64,000 bases of DNA from Macrothele yani (GCA_039090855.1 CM077027.1:106801187-106865186), one strand, 5' to 3'. Counted from the first letter of the stretch, positions 20,363-31,538 are shown. Translations and numbers: made by a program. Notes: a model not told the origin generated them from the letters alone.

Positions 20363-21716
20363 CAGGGGTTGAATAAAACTATCTGAACACTTAGGAAATG
20401 GGTGATATTTTTAATTAGGTGATGGAACACAATTTGACTTTAATACAGCTTTCAAACTTCTTGGAATAGATTCATACAGCTTTTGAATAGTCTCCAGTGG
20501 AATGTTGTATCATTCATCGATCAGAACGTCAGCCAATTGCTTCAGAGAACGTTGGAGGAAGGAATCTCTGCTTCTCACTCTGCTCTTCAAAACTGCCCCC
20601 AGTGGTTCACTTATATTCAAATCAGGTGATTGAGCTGGCCAGGGCAGATGTTGAAGCTCTTCTTGGTGCTCCTCAAACAAGACTACTGAAATGTTCTGGC
20701 TGTGTGTATCACCGCAATGTCATCTGGAAAAACGACATCATTGTTGGGAAGCAACATTTTGACCATGTGTACTGGCGCATTTTCACCTAGAATGGCCACG
20801 TACTCGTTGGGAGTAACTCGTCTATGTAGGATAATGATTGGGGTCAATCAGAAACCATGATACGGCCTCGCAAATAATCACACATCCACTCCTGTGATCA
20901 TTTGTTTGGCAGTTGGAATTGTCAAACAACTCAACGAGAGAGTTCTTGACAGAGTTCCTATGTTTGACAGTTGGAAACCACACATTCCAAATTGTAGAGC
21001 TGCCTTGGGGGTTCTTCATGCATAAACCAGACATACTGTTGGGAATAATGTAAATTAGAACTCATCTGACCATAACATACGTTTCCCGTCATGAGTTGTC
21101 CAGGTTTTATGCTCATGGCGAGCTAGCGGCCAGGCATTGTATCGTTGGTTTCTGTGGTTAAAGATTTAGCAATTGCAACTCTTCCAGGCATGTTTGCTTT
21201 GTGAAGCTCTCTCTTGACGGTTTTTCTGGAAACACGGTCTTCCATGAGGATACTGAGTTCTGCTGTCACTTTTGCTGAAATAGTTGTCTGTATTTTGGAC
21301 ACAAACCATGTTGGTGTTCAATGTTCCATGTCATTGATTCATTTAATCTTGGTTTCCGCTCACTACTCTTCGTCGCCGATGAAGTTTTGCTATGCTCTGT
21401 GTCCTCAGCCGTAACCATGGAGCTGTTACTCTTGAAACACCAATTGGCTGTGATGGTTACAGACACTCTTTATACAGGGGTTCTCACCATTTCTCCTCTT
21501 TGAAAGTCTGATGGGTCACCCATTTCACCGGCCGCTCGCACGAACCGCTGCTTAACACAACTTGTACTACACTGGCACACAACCTATAGAATATGTACGA
21601 AGAAAAGATGTACAAAAGATAATCACAACTTTTGTTTGTTTTTTCTTCAGTGTTGTCTACACAAATGGCATAAACCTTTAGAATCTTACTGTTCATATTA
21701 TTTTGTCAAACCCCTG
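20363..21716 (-). mobile_element. Decayed Tc1-like element
   Basis: Ends beginning CAGGGGTT on the left and CAGGGGTTTGAC on the right, read inward, are flanked by TA at 20361-20362 and 21717-21718. Both share a further stretch resembling AATAAAACTATCTGAACA. Minus-strand translation with many frame breaks gives a Tc1 C-terminal signature, LPWPAQSPDLNISEPL (near 20620), and RSRDSFLQRSLKQLADVL before it ends near 20420. The first half is too damaged to follow reliably. Confidence 0.78.
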
Positions 21717-21834
21717 TACATGGGTCCGATGAAGTTGATGTATAATACGTTACTTGTACTTTCATTTGTGTTTTTATCTCACTTCAAGATTTTTAACGTG
21801 TTAACAGATAAGGAAAATAAACATTTCTGGTTAT

Positions 21835-21960
21835 GTGGGAGGTCGATCTTGGATCCATCTCGGACGAATGGTCAGAATCCAGAGCTTAGACCACGCAGCC
21901 GCCGCAGGGTAGCGACAGTGGCGCCGCCAAGCTCCTTGCCCGGGAACTATACTCAAGATC
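21835..21960 (-). mobile_element. Degraded SINE family 1 head
   Basis: The order GGATCCATCTCGGACGAATG, then CAGAGCTTAGACCACGCAGC, matches the tRNA-like head of SINE family 1 in minus orientation with several changes. The body is not recognisable. Confidence 0.5.
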
Positions 21961-22218
21961 AAGCCGCCAAAGCTTTAAACAGAGTGAGCATCTTTGCTAT
22001 ATCTCGATTTATTTTGTGCATCCGTTAACAAGATGTGTATTAAGGTATAAGAAATGTCGGTGAGAGATCGTGAGGGTGTTAAGATTAGCGCGTAAACTGG
22101 ACGTAATTAAGCGTTTCGATCGTGGAGAACGAAAAAAAAACATTGCACGTTCTTTGAAGTAGCTCATCCACCTATCCGTACTACTTAGACGAAGAGAGAA
22201 AGAATCTTGAAAGCTGCC

Positions 22219-22263
22219 GAAGTTATTATTGGTTCTGCTACTAGCAGAACCAATAGTAACTTC
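22219..22263. repeat. Palindrome with 22-base arms
   Basis: Arms at 22219-22240 and 22242-22263 match as reverse complements at 21 of 22 positions around a single base. A partial third copy of one arm (AACCAATAGTA) follows at about 22267-22277. Confidence 0.8.
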
Positions 22264-22355
22264 AGAAACCAATAGTACCTCCTCATCACCTATCCGTCTT
22301 CCAATGAGCTCGCTATCTTCGAGATTTTGGTAAGTAAAACTACACTGCACATATA

Positions 22356-23350
22356 CACTCACGGATAATGAAATTTGCACACCAACAAGGAAGCAAATGA
22401 TTGAACTCAAACTTTTATGGATGTATTGATACAGAAGAATGATACATATGACGGCAAAAACAGAGCTGCGGGACAGAGATACATGCTGCAATACCGTCCG
22501 GCATGGAGGCGAACAGAAGCTTGATGTTGTCCTGTGATAGACTGGCCCACACGTGTTGGACGGAGAAATCCTGGATAGTGCGGCAGGGCGGCAGCCTGCG
22601 TTTCAACTGATCCCACACATGCTCGATAGGGGACATGTCCGGGGAGTGGACTGCCAATGGAAATGTCTGGACATGACGTAGCCAGTCCTGAGCAACACGA
22701 GCCGTGTGAGGGCGGGCATTATCCTGCTGGTATAGCGCACCTGGCATCCCGGCCAGGAATGGGAGCACATGGGGCCGTAGGATCTCATCCACATACCGCT
22801 GGCCCGTCAATCATCCACGTACTACTACTAGAGTTGATCGGTTATAGTAGGCAATGGCTCGCTATACCCTAATGCCTGCAGTGGAGGAGGTGTGCCACTC
22901 TATAGCGAGGTTGGGATTGGGCCGTTGACCCGGAGACCTCCACACCCGGACATGATGATCATCTGTCACTCATCGCTAAACACCAAACGTCGCCAGTCTG
23001 TGGCGTTCCACGTCGCTCTGGTAGAGCACTACTGCACACGGAGCCGGCGAAGTTCTATTGTTAATGGCAGCACACGTAAGGGGGTGCTGGGCTCGCAGAT
23101 TTGCTTCCGCGTGGCGTCGAGAAATGGTTCTTGGGAACACAGGAGCCATTACATCTGCTCTATAATGGACCGGGTATCCGTTCGTGCCTGGTGCACGATC
23201 CGTCGGTCCTCTCTACCGGTGGTTCTCCTAGTCCACCAGGATCCGCTCCATCCTGTGGCAGTGCCGTGAAGCGTCCTCTGCTCTCAACACAGTCGGACGG
23301 TATGGTTAGTACAATCTACGTGGCGGTCTATACGGCGCGCCAACCACCCG
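22356..23350 (-). pseudogene. Tc1-like element missing one end, C-terminal half well preserved
   Basis: The left end reads CACTCACGGATAATGAAATT after a TA at 22354-22355. The matching right end was not found, so the element is truncated. The minus-strand frame at 22415-22810 is clean and holds LYQQDNARPHTARV and SPDMSPIEHVWDQL, with 32 residues between Asp and Glu, as in the copy at 48949. Upstream, VFSDE near 22980 gives the first Asp, but stops and indels break the N-terminal half up to about 23350. Confidence 0.85.
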
Positions 23351-23945
23351 GCTGTTTTTAGCCCGGTGATCAGGGCTGCTCACATTCCAGTAGCTTCAAG
23401 GCCACACAACGACCATCTTTTTATCCTTTCGCGAACTTTTTTAATGACTTAAGACGTGCGTTCTGAAATCGGGCGTCCGGACCTTTCGTCATCACCCAAA
23501 TCTTCCAGCCCATCCTAGAAACGTGCGTACTATTGGAATATTTGTGCACGAGATAGGCAATTAGCCTCATACACAACACACAACAATTCTACACGGTCTC
23601 AGATGCAGTTTTACCAATTTTCAAACAGAACCATGTATTTGCTCTCTACTCCATGACAAAGCTGTGACAATGTTCTTTCAGAGAATGACGCCATGCACCG
23701 CGTAAATAATCATCTGCAATTCTCCTTCAAACGCTGTTGCGATCGCATAGCTGATAAACGTTTTATCAAAAAACCATGCCTCACCGACCTGTGTGTTTCA
23801 CGGGGATTTTACTTAATTGTCGCACGGTGTTATATCACATTTTGTTCCATATCTGTTCTGGATCGGATATATTTCGCTGTGAGAAACGCTACACAATTTG
23901 ATTTTTGATAGCACACATTTCATCCGCTAATGTACAAAGTAGCTA
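23351..23945. other. Spacer
   Basis: No gene or repeat terminus was recognised. Short open frames lack protein-like features. Confidence 0.45.
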
Positions 23946-24688
23946 AACTATGTGGACAAAAATATTTGGTGATTTCCACGGAGGCGCAACGGTCTGCTCT
24001 CGCAGCAGTCAAGTGGTCGATAAGGTATAAAAACGGCAACGCAAATACGCTCAGATCAATCGCTGATAAGATGGTAAGCAGGAGAGAGATCTCCGAGTTT
24101 CAAAATGGCGTTATAATAGGTTGCTCAATTGGAGGTATGAGCATAAGAAACATTGTTGATGTCAGACAGGTCGATAAGTTTCCTGTGGTCTTTGTCATCA
24201 ACAACTGGAAGAAGACTGGACTTAGCAGTAAATCACCTCGCCCTGCATGACCCACGTAACTGAAACGCAGGGACCGGAGTTTGCAGCAGAGGGAGAACCG
24301 GAAAACCTAGTGCCGGCTGATGCACGCCATAACACATGAGTTCTAGGTGGCCACAGATGTTATTGTCTCCTCAAAGGCATTTCGAAGAGAGGCCTATGCA
24401 CTTGGGAATCACGGCCGAGCAGCCGCCCATAAACCTCTCATCACAAAGACCAATAAAGCTAGGGGCTCGATGGTCACAACAGCACAAAAAGTGGACATTG
24501 AAACAAGATGTTGTGGAGCGACGAATCCCGCTTCACATTATTCCTATTGGATGGACGTGTCTGGGTTTGGCGGTTTCCCGGATATTGTCTGTTCCCGGAG
24601 TGTACTGTGCCAATTGCAAAGCATAGAGGTTGTGGAATTATGGTATTGGGCTGTTTAAGCTGGTACGGTCGTGAGTCCAATGGTTGTT

Positions 24689-25280
24689 TGCGCTTTCCAG
24701 CCGTAGGTTGAAGAAGCGTATATGCTCCAGCTTTGTCCGTCTGTCTGTCTGTCTGCCCGTCCGCACGACAACTCGCGTAAAAATGGTTCGATTTCGATTA
24801 GATTTTAGTATGTGGTAGGGGACCACCTGGGGCCGAACTCTTTTGAAAATGGACGAAATGGGATCAAAGCTCAGGACATGGGAGCGGGATCCATTCCATT
24901 GCCCTTATGCGTCATAACTTACGTAAAAATCGTTCGATTTCGATGAAATTTTAGTATGTCGTAGGGGACCACCTGGAGACGAATCCTGTTGAGAATGGGC
25001 GAAATGGGGTCAAAGGTCAGGACATAGGACAGGGATTCATTCCATCGCCCTTATGCGTCATAAGTTACGTAAAAATGCTTCGATTGCAACAAAACTGTAT
25101 CATGTTGTTCCGGAGGCATACTGAACATATTCTGTTGAATATCATCAAAATGGGGTGAAAGGTGAGGACACAGGATCGAGATTTATTCCACAGCCATTAT
25201 CGTCATAACTTGAGTAATGATTTCTGGTATGTTGGAAAGCGTATCATAATGAATGCATTGCATGATTTAACTAACTTGTT
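24689..25280 (+). mobile_element. Family A repeat, copy 1 (inside a Tc1)
   Basis: It opens with a hairpin (24689-24720; arms resembling CGCTT.CC.GCC and GGTTGAAGAAGCG). A TGTC/TCTG/CCGTC tract lies at about 24735-24760, then modules with the landmark GGGTCAAAGGTCA or variants at 24861, 25007 and 25153, exactly 146 bp apart. It ends in GTTGGAAAGCGTATCAT and a short tail ACTAACTTGTT. It has no coding capacity. Confidence 0.85.
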
Positions 25281-25499
25281 ATTAATGGCAACATGAACTC
25301 TGTGCTCTATAGAGATATTCTGGATAACTCAATGTGCCCATCGTTGTCACAGTTCTGCGGACACGACAATTGTTTCTTCCAGGACGACAATGCCACTTGC
25401 CATGTTTTCAGGACTACAATGTATAAGGAAAATTAGGTCTCGCAGGTGGATTGGCCTGCTCAGAGCCTGGATTTCAATCCTATTGAACGCCTGTGGGAT

Positions 25500-26611
25500 G
25501 AACGATTGAGGTCTAGACCAACACAACTTGAACAATTGAGGTCTAGACCAACACAACGTGAACGATTGAGGTCTAGACCAACACAACTTGAACAATTGAG
25601 GTCTAGACCAACACAACTTGAACAATTGAGGTCTAGACCAACACAACTTGAACAATTGAGGTCTAGACCAACACAACGTGAACGATTGAGGTCTAGACCA
25701 ACACAACTTGAACAATTGAGGTCTAGACCAACACAACGTGAACGATTGAGGTCTAGACCAACACAACTTGAACGATTGAGGTCTAGAACAACAGAACGTG
25801 ATCGATTGAGATCTAGAACAATACAACTTGAACAATTGAGGTCTAGAACAACACAACTTGAACGATTGAGGTCTAGAACAACACAACTTGAACGATTGAG
25901 ATCTAGACCAGCACAACTTAAACGATTAAGGTCTAGAACAACACAACTTGAACGATTGAGGTTTAGACCAACACAACTTGAACGATTGAGGTCTAAAACA
26001 ACACAACTGGAACGATTGAGGTCTAAAACAACACAACTTCAACAATTGAGGTCTAGAACAACACAACGTGAACGATTGAGCTCTAGACCAACACAACTTG
26101 AACGATTGAGGTCTAGACCAACACAACTTGAGCGATTGAGGTCTATAACAACACAACTGGAACGATTGAGGTCTAGAACAACACAATTTGAACGATTGAG
26201 GTCTAAACCAACACATCTTGAACAATTAAAATCTAGAACAACACAACTTGAACGATTGAGGTCTAGAACAAAACTACTTGAACGATTGAGGTCTAGAACA
26301 ACACAACTTGAACGATTGAGGTCTAGAACAACACAACTTGAACGATTGAGATCTAGACCAGCACAACTTAAACGATTAAGGTCTAGAACAACACAACTTG
26401 AACGATTGAGGTTTAGACCAACACAACTTGAACGATTGAGGTCTAAAGCAACACAACTGGAACGATTGAGGTCTAAAACAACACAACTTCAACAATTGAG
26501 GTCTAGAACAACACAACGTGAACGATTGAGCTCTAGACCAACACAACTTGAACGATTGAGGTCTAGACCAACACAACTTGAACGATTGAGGTCAAGACCA
26601 ACACGAGGTTT
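25500..26611 (+). repeat. 30-bp minisatellite derived from transposase codons, about 37 units
   Basis: The unit resembles GATTGAGGTCTAGACCAACA plus 10 bases and encodes LRSRPTQLER in the transposase frame. Units run without a length change from about 25500 to 26611. Many Tc1 proteins have a similar ERRLRSRP-like stretch just after the catalytic Glu motif, so the array most likely arose by amplifying ten host codons. Because 30 is a multiple of three, the plus frame stays open for 401 codons (25446-26651) and one minus frame is open as well; the minus frame is a shadow. Confidence 0.92.
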
Positions 26612-26807
26612 TTTACTGGCAGAGTTGGTCGATGTTCTGAATGCGGAATGAAAGAACATCCTGCTCTCCGTACTCCATGGATTTGTGCACAGTTTATCTC
26701 GACGGGTGGCTGCTGTATACCGCGCAAATGGAAAACCTACCTGCTACTGATGTAAATACAAAACTGTTTTTCTATTTATTTGCAGTGTCCAGTCATTTTT
26801 GTCCACG

Positions 26808-27118
26808 AAGTGTATTTGCATGTGAGGGTGTTTTGCTCCTCGTAGAAATCTGTTTTTTTTTCTTTTTAGAAACCGGTTCCATAAACTATCAAGAACTTCG
26901 CTCACATTGTGTATTTTAAATTATTCGTCTGCTTTGGTATTCATCGGTGTCCAAAATTAAGGTCTGGAAGGCAGTAGCGGGTATTTAATTAAAAGTGATC
27001 AATGAAATGTTACGATGTTCGCACGACATATGAAAATGGACACACACACACAAAAAAAACGCCTGTAGTAAAATTTGTACATGAGTGAGCAAAACGCTGT
27101 GCAGTATGTAAACTGAGT
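26808..27118. other. Spacer
   Basis: It contains a short CA/A-rich tract near 27040-27060. Nothing else is recognised. Confidence 0.4.
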
Positions 27119-28165
27119 TACATACTTTTAGACAACGAGGAACAGCAGTCGTATTTCTCGTTGACAGGGCGTATAAGAAGCGTTTCTGTGCTTGCAAATG
27201 CTTTCCTTATGTCTTGTACTCGTGTTATTGACGTTGTATCCACTCTGGAATGGATATTCAAGTACTTTGCAACCAGCCTCAGATCTAGTTGCAAAGTACT
27301 TAAATATCCATTCCAGAGTGGATACACGATTATGGCAGCAATTCAACAACATCGGCGGTGCGCTGCGAAAGCCTGACCAAGATCGTCCTAGGTGTACAGC
27401 ACCTCGCGAGCACCATTATGTTGTTTAATTGCACGGAGTCATAGGTCCTACACAACCTGGTAATTATCTTCGCAGTTCTCCGCTGCCACTGCTACTTCGG
27501 TATCAAGGCAAACAATATATCGGGACTTTAACGCGACTGGCCTTCATGCCACGAGACCCATGGTTTTTGTCCCGGTAACCGAAACTAACAGGAAAGCTCG
27601 TTTGAACTGGTGCCGGAAACATCGTTCCTGGAGTCCAGAAGAGTGCGCCGGTCGTCGTTTTACAAATGAGTCGAGATTTAGTCTACAAACGGATTCTCGT
27701 CAATATTTCATCTGGAGGGAACAGGGAACACGTAATGATCCTGAAAACGGCCGCGAACTACATCCATTTTGTGGCAGCAGTCGGTTCGTGTGCAATGGCA
27801 TTAAGTTCAACGGCCGTGCATCACTCCAAATGTTCTCAGCAATGTAAATGCTGAGCGCTTTGGGAACGAGTTCCTTGAGTCATACGTCAGACTTTTGCGT
27901 TGAGCTGCTGATCCTCAGTTCCTTTTAATTGATGATAACGCTTGCCCGCACAGGGCTCGGCATGTCGATGATTTCCTGCAGAGAAAGAATATTCAGCATA
28001 TGAACTGGCCAGCCAGATATCCGGATCTGAACCCCATACAACATGCCTCGGATGCCTTGAGACGACGTGTAGCATCTCGTCAGCCCTCTCCCAGAACCCT
28101 TCCCGAACTACGTTCCGCCCTTATCGAGGAATGGAGTTCTTTGGCAACCTGGTGATGAGTATGTA
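27119..28165 (+). pseudogene. Broken Tc1-like transposase with a fold-back at its 5' side
   Basis: Translation begins abruptly at RLWQQFNNIGGALRKPDQDR (27327 on), the second half of a Tc1 DNA-binding domain, directly after a 38-base-arm fold-back (27236-27325). Further on come RLNWCRKHRSW and FTNESRFSLQTDSRQYFIWR, where the first catalytic Asp is Asn. LIDDNACPHRARHVDDFL (second Asp, near 27940) and PDLNPIQHASDAL (Glu replaced by Gln, near 28040) follow. Stops occur in several places. Terminal repeats were not identified. Confidence 0.8.
27236..27325. repeat. Fold-back with 38-base arms
   Basis: Arms at 27236-27273 and 27288-27325 match as reverse complements at 37 of 38 positions around a 14-base spacer. 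The right arm abuts the first recognisable transposase codon. Confidence 0.9.
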
Positions 28166-28640
28166 TCGGCGGTGTGAGAGTGGTATGTCCGTATGAGGCG
28201 ATCACATTCCTTATGAAGACATTTTTGGGTTACATCTTACATCCAACCTTCGTGACATTTCCGGATGAGACCTTGCATACGCAAAATATGTAAATATTTT
28301 TCTGTTGTTATAAAATTTTTATTACGATTGCGTCTCTTTACATCCCAAATATCCCTACCTGTTCTTACGTGTTTTCCCTTTTATCCCTGCTTTACGGACT
28401 TTAATTTTGGACTCCACTGTATTTTTTTCTTATTGGAAAGGATTCAAACGGTGTGCTCCTTACACGCAAGAATCATCGGTGTCATCTTTCTCGCTGCTTG
28501 TAGTTTGTGAAAAAGGTTAGCTAATTAATTAAACTAATTATCTAGTAAAACTTCCTCATCGCCTTTATTTTACATTTGCTTTTGCTGTACGGTGTATAAT
28601 GTTCGTGTGTATATGGCTTACTGAACGTTACATGCAATTC
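28166..28640. other. Spacer
   Basis: AT-rich, with no supported gene. One 81-codon plus frame (28265-28510) is hydrophobic and lacks recognisable motifs. Confidence 0.4.
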
Positions 28641-29260
28641 TTAAATAATCGGCATTAGTGTTCTGTCTCTTGACAGGCCCAACGGTAACTCAGCAAGTTC
28701 TCTTCTTCCAGTTTCCTCTGTCCCTTGCTTCCTACCCCAGTTCTTGATAGCTTCCTGTGCCCATCATATCATCAAACATCATTTAGTCGTCTCCTTCCTC
28801 TCGGTCGCTTTCCTTCAAGTTTCCCTTCTATCATTCTTTTATATAGGCTGTCTCTTCTTAACACATGTCCTATTCAGTTATATATTTTTCTATGGTCTTC
28901 AGTAAATTCCTTTCTTCTTCAACTCTTTGCAATACTTCATCTTTCGTAATTTTTTCAATCCACTTCATTTTTTCAATTCTTAATACACACAATTGACGTG
29001 GATTAGGAACATCAAACATAAGTCATCGCTCTTTCCACGTTTATAAGTGAGTCACTGAAAAATTCTCATCGATTCTTAACCACATTTCCATTCTTCTCCA
29101 CAACCACATTTCAAATGCCTCCAACATTTTAGCTTCTTTCTTCCCAATTTTTAACGTTTCTGCCCCATATAAAACTATACTCCAAATGTAGCACTTAATA
29201 AGCCTTTTCTTTAAATTTTCATTCATTTTCTTCTCAAGTACTTCACCTTAAGTGAAACAG
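28641..29260 (-). pseudogene. 3' end of an RTE/CR1-like LINE reverse transcriptase
   Basis: On the minus strand the segment LKKRLIKCYIWSIVLYGAET, then EAKMLEAFEMWLWRRMEMW, matches the conserved region after the reverse transcriptase domain of many arthropod non-LTR elements. Further pieces resembling RKRRIWIGHVLRR and KLEGKRPRGRRR continue to about 28800 in broken frames. The catalytic domain itself is absent, which is normal for a 5'-truncated LINE copy. It is unrelated to the two L1/Tx1-type LINEs in this window. Confidence 0.75.
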
Positions 29261-29455
29261 GAGTCAGTCGAATTAAAGACCAAATAAATAGTTAATTATA
29301 GATCTTTGTTTTTATTCTGCACAACCTCATGAATATCGTCCATGCAGATCGTCCACCATTCGAACAAGCTTAACGTATTCACACTTTTATTAACACTTCT
29401 GAACTAGTTAACAAACGTTAATAGGCAGAACTCTTTTAAATCTGAAAGCTAAATA

Positions 29456-30651
29456 CACCTTGGAGTCATATTATTGTGACCACCTCCTCCTTTTGACGTC
29501 AACAGCGCGTAGCCAATGAAAGAAGGCACGTGTCGTGAGCTGGCTTGGAGGCTATATAAGGTGTGCTGTAGGCATTCTGACAGCATATCACTCGTTGCTG
29601 TCATGGATAAACGGAGCGATTTACCAGATTTGCAAAAAGGGATGATTATCGGTTTTCGGGCCAAGGCTGGCAGTATTCTGAAACACCGCAGTTTGTGAAC
29701 TGTTCGCGTTCTGCTCTGTTTAAAGTGTATCACGATTGGAGAAATGACACCATTGGGAATAAGCGACGGGGTAACTGCGGACCACCACGTCGGCTTCGAA
29801 GGTGCGTGAGGGCCGATCGACAAGCTACAGTGGAGCAACTCACTGGCCTAATGATCCTGGGGGCTACCGGAAGTGTGTCTAAAACGACAGTTCAGCGAAC
29901 CCTGCTGCTTATGGGGCTACGATGCAGACGGATGGTCACTGCACCTATGCTAACGAAGGTGCATTGGCAAAAAAATTTTATATTTTCACGGCATTATCGG
30001 AATTGGGCCTCCGCTGATTGGCAAAGAATTTCCTTCTCCGATGAGTCATGTTTTCAGCTTCATCGAACGGATGGACGTTGGCGTATAAGGCGAGAAACAT
30101 CGGAGAACGAACACCCTTTAACTATTGCGGGAAGAACACAAGCTGGTGGGGTCAATGTTAGGATCTGAAGAATGTTCTCGTGGCATTTTCTGGGTCCACT
30201 CATACCTGTGGAAGGCACTGTGGACCGAATTTGTTATGAATTCATTCTTGCTGACCACGTACACCCATACATGCTGATTGTCTTTCCTGGGGCGGATGGG
30301 ATCTTCCAGCACGAGAACGCGACGTGTCCCACAGCTAGAAATGTCCGAAAGTGGTTGGAAGAGCACGATGAAGACTTCAGGGTACTTTCCTGGCCCTTTA
30401 ATTTCCCAGACTTAAACCCAATTCAGCATCTGTGTGACCACCTCGATCATGTTTTTTGCTCTGTGGATCCTCCACCACGCATCCTCGAACAGCTGTCAAA
30501 TACACTTCAGTCAGATTGGCTTCACAAACCTCTAAACACCTTCCATCACCTTACAGAGACACCCTTAGCCCGTCTAACTGCTGTCAGCGCTGCACACGAC
30601 GGTTACTATGAATATTAACTGGTCGTCACAATAATGTGACTCGACCGTGTG
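29456..30651 (+). mobile_element. Tc1-like element
   Basis: The ends CACCTTGGAGTCATATTATT and (complement) CACACGGTCGAGTCACATTA are flanked by TA at 29454-29455 and 30652-30653 and share GTCA.ATTATTGTGAC. The size is 1.2 kb. Confidence 0.9.
29603..30618 (+). pseudogene. Tc1-like transposase with two catalytic substitutions
   Basis: The start at 29603 gives MDKRSDLPDLQKGMIIGFRA. A frame change near 29690 leads to SALFKVYHDWRNDTIGNKRR, and a stop at 30166-30168 precedes MFSWHFLGPLIPVEG. The first Asp is present (SFSDESCFQLHRTDGRW, near 30040). The second is Glu (IFQHENATCPTAR, near 30315) and the last is Gln instead of Glu (PDLNPIQHLCDHL, near 30425). The C-terminal half is otherwise open to 30618. 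Confidence 0.87.
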
Positions 30652-30909
30652 TATAACAACACTTGACACTTAGCCTTCAAGTAAATTGAACTTCAAAATG
30701 ACGCTGCCACCACTATTACAAGATCCCACCACCATCTCCACTTGTTTGGCTGCTGCTTCACCATTATATCACTCCCACTTGTTATCTTTCACATACATAC
30801 GTCATACTCTCTGATCTCAGAAGTTTTATCAACCTCATTCCGCGAAAGAGAAAAGATATAACGTTAAGATAGAGAAACGCTAAAAAAGAATGAACTCAAA
30901 TTTACATAG

Positions 30910-31538
30910 AACAAGTTAGTAAAATTATGCAATGTATTGATTATGATACGCTTTCCAACATACCAGATATCATTACTCAAGTTATGAGGATAATGACTGT
31001 GGAATAAATCTCGCTCCTGTGTCCTGACCTTTGACCCCATTTCAATGATGTTCAACATAATTGGTTCAGTATACCTCCGGAACAACATACTAAAGTTTTG
31101 TCGCAATAGAAGCATTTTTACATATGTTATGGCACATAAAGACAATGGAATTTATCCCGTTCCTATGTCCTGACCATTGACCCCATTTCGCCCATTTTTA
31201 AGAGGGTTCGTCCCTAGGTGGGTCTCTACGACATACTAAAATATCATCGAAATCGAACGATTGTTACGCAAGTTATGACGCATAAGGGCAATGTAATGGA
31301 TCCCGCTCCTATGTCCTGACCTTTGACCCTATTTCGCCCATTTTCAACAGGGTTCATCCCCAGGTGGTCACCTCACACATACTAAAAATTTCATCGAGAT
31401 CGAACCGTTTTTACGTGAGTTATCGTGCGTACGGACAGACAGACAGTCGGATGGACAAACAGATAGACAGACGGACTGACGGACGGACAGACAAAGCTAC
31501 AGCATATACGTTTCTTCAACCTGCGGTTGGAAAGCGTA
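30910..31538 (-). mobile_element. Family A repeat, copy 2
   Basis: It is in the opposite orientation to copies 1 and 3. The tail lies at about 30910-30950, ATGATACGCTTTCCAACAT near 30947, modules with TGACCTTTGACCC-like landmarks at 31025, 31171 and 31317 (146 bp apart each time), a GACAGACAGAC tract at about 31435-31490, and the hairpin at 31507-31538 followed by A residues. Confidence 0.85.

Larger units (their letters stand above)
24072..26770 (+). pseudogene. Tc1-like transposase interrupted twice
   Basis: The start at 24072 gives MVSRREISEFQNGVIIGCSIG, a Tc1 helix-turn-helix. Frame breaks follow, then a piece with MLWSDESRFTLFLLDGRVWV (first Asp, near 24520) ending at SPMVV where the family A repeat is inserted. 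The frame resumes as INGNMNSVLYRDIL near 25283, then FFQDDNATCHVF (second Asp, near 25380) and DFNPIERLWDE (Glu, near 25490). The minisatellite follows in frame, then the C-terminus LLAELVDVLNAE with a TGA at 26649-26651 where Trp is expected. Beyond it RVAAVYRANGKPTCY-like sequence reaches about 26740. Confidence 0.85.
23950..26807 (+). mobile_element. Tc1-like element expanded by a family A repeat and a minisatellite
   Basis: The ends read GTGGACAAAAAT inward, on the left near 23950 and on the right (complement) near 26790-26807. Without the family A repeat (24689-25280) and the 30-bp array (about 25500-26611) the element would be about 1.2 kb, normal for Tc1. The parts lie in order: N-terminal transposase, family A insertion, catalytic region, minisatellite, C-terminus. 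Confidence 0.88.

Noticed and set aside
24840..25180. Hammerhead ribozyme in family A modules (CTGTTGA ... CGAAA)
   Set aside because: The core has a wrong base, no stem II can form between the two parts, and most other modules lack even the CTGTTGA.
25347..26576. Minus-strand frames repeating a CWSRPQSFKL-like decapeptide
   Set aside because: They are the antisense reading of the 30-bp minisatellite. They are open only because the unit is a multiple of three.
25500..26611. CRISPR-like array
   Set aside because: The units are directly adjacent with no unique spacers, and the window is eukaryotic.
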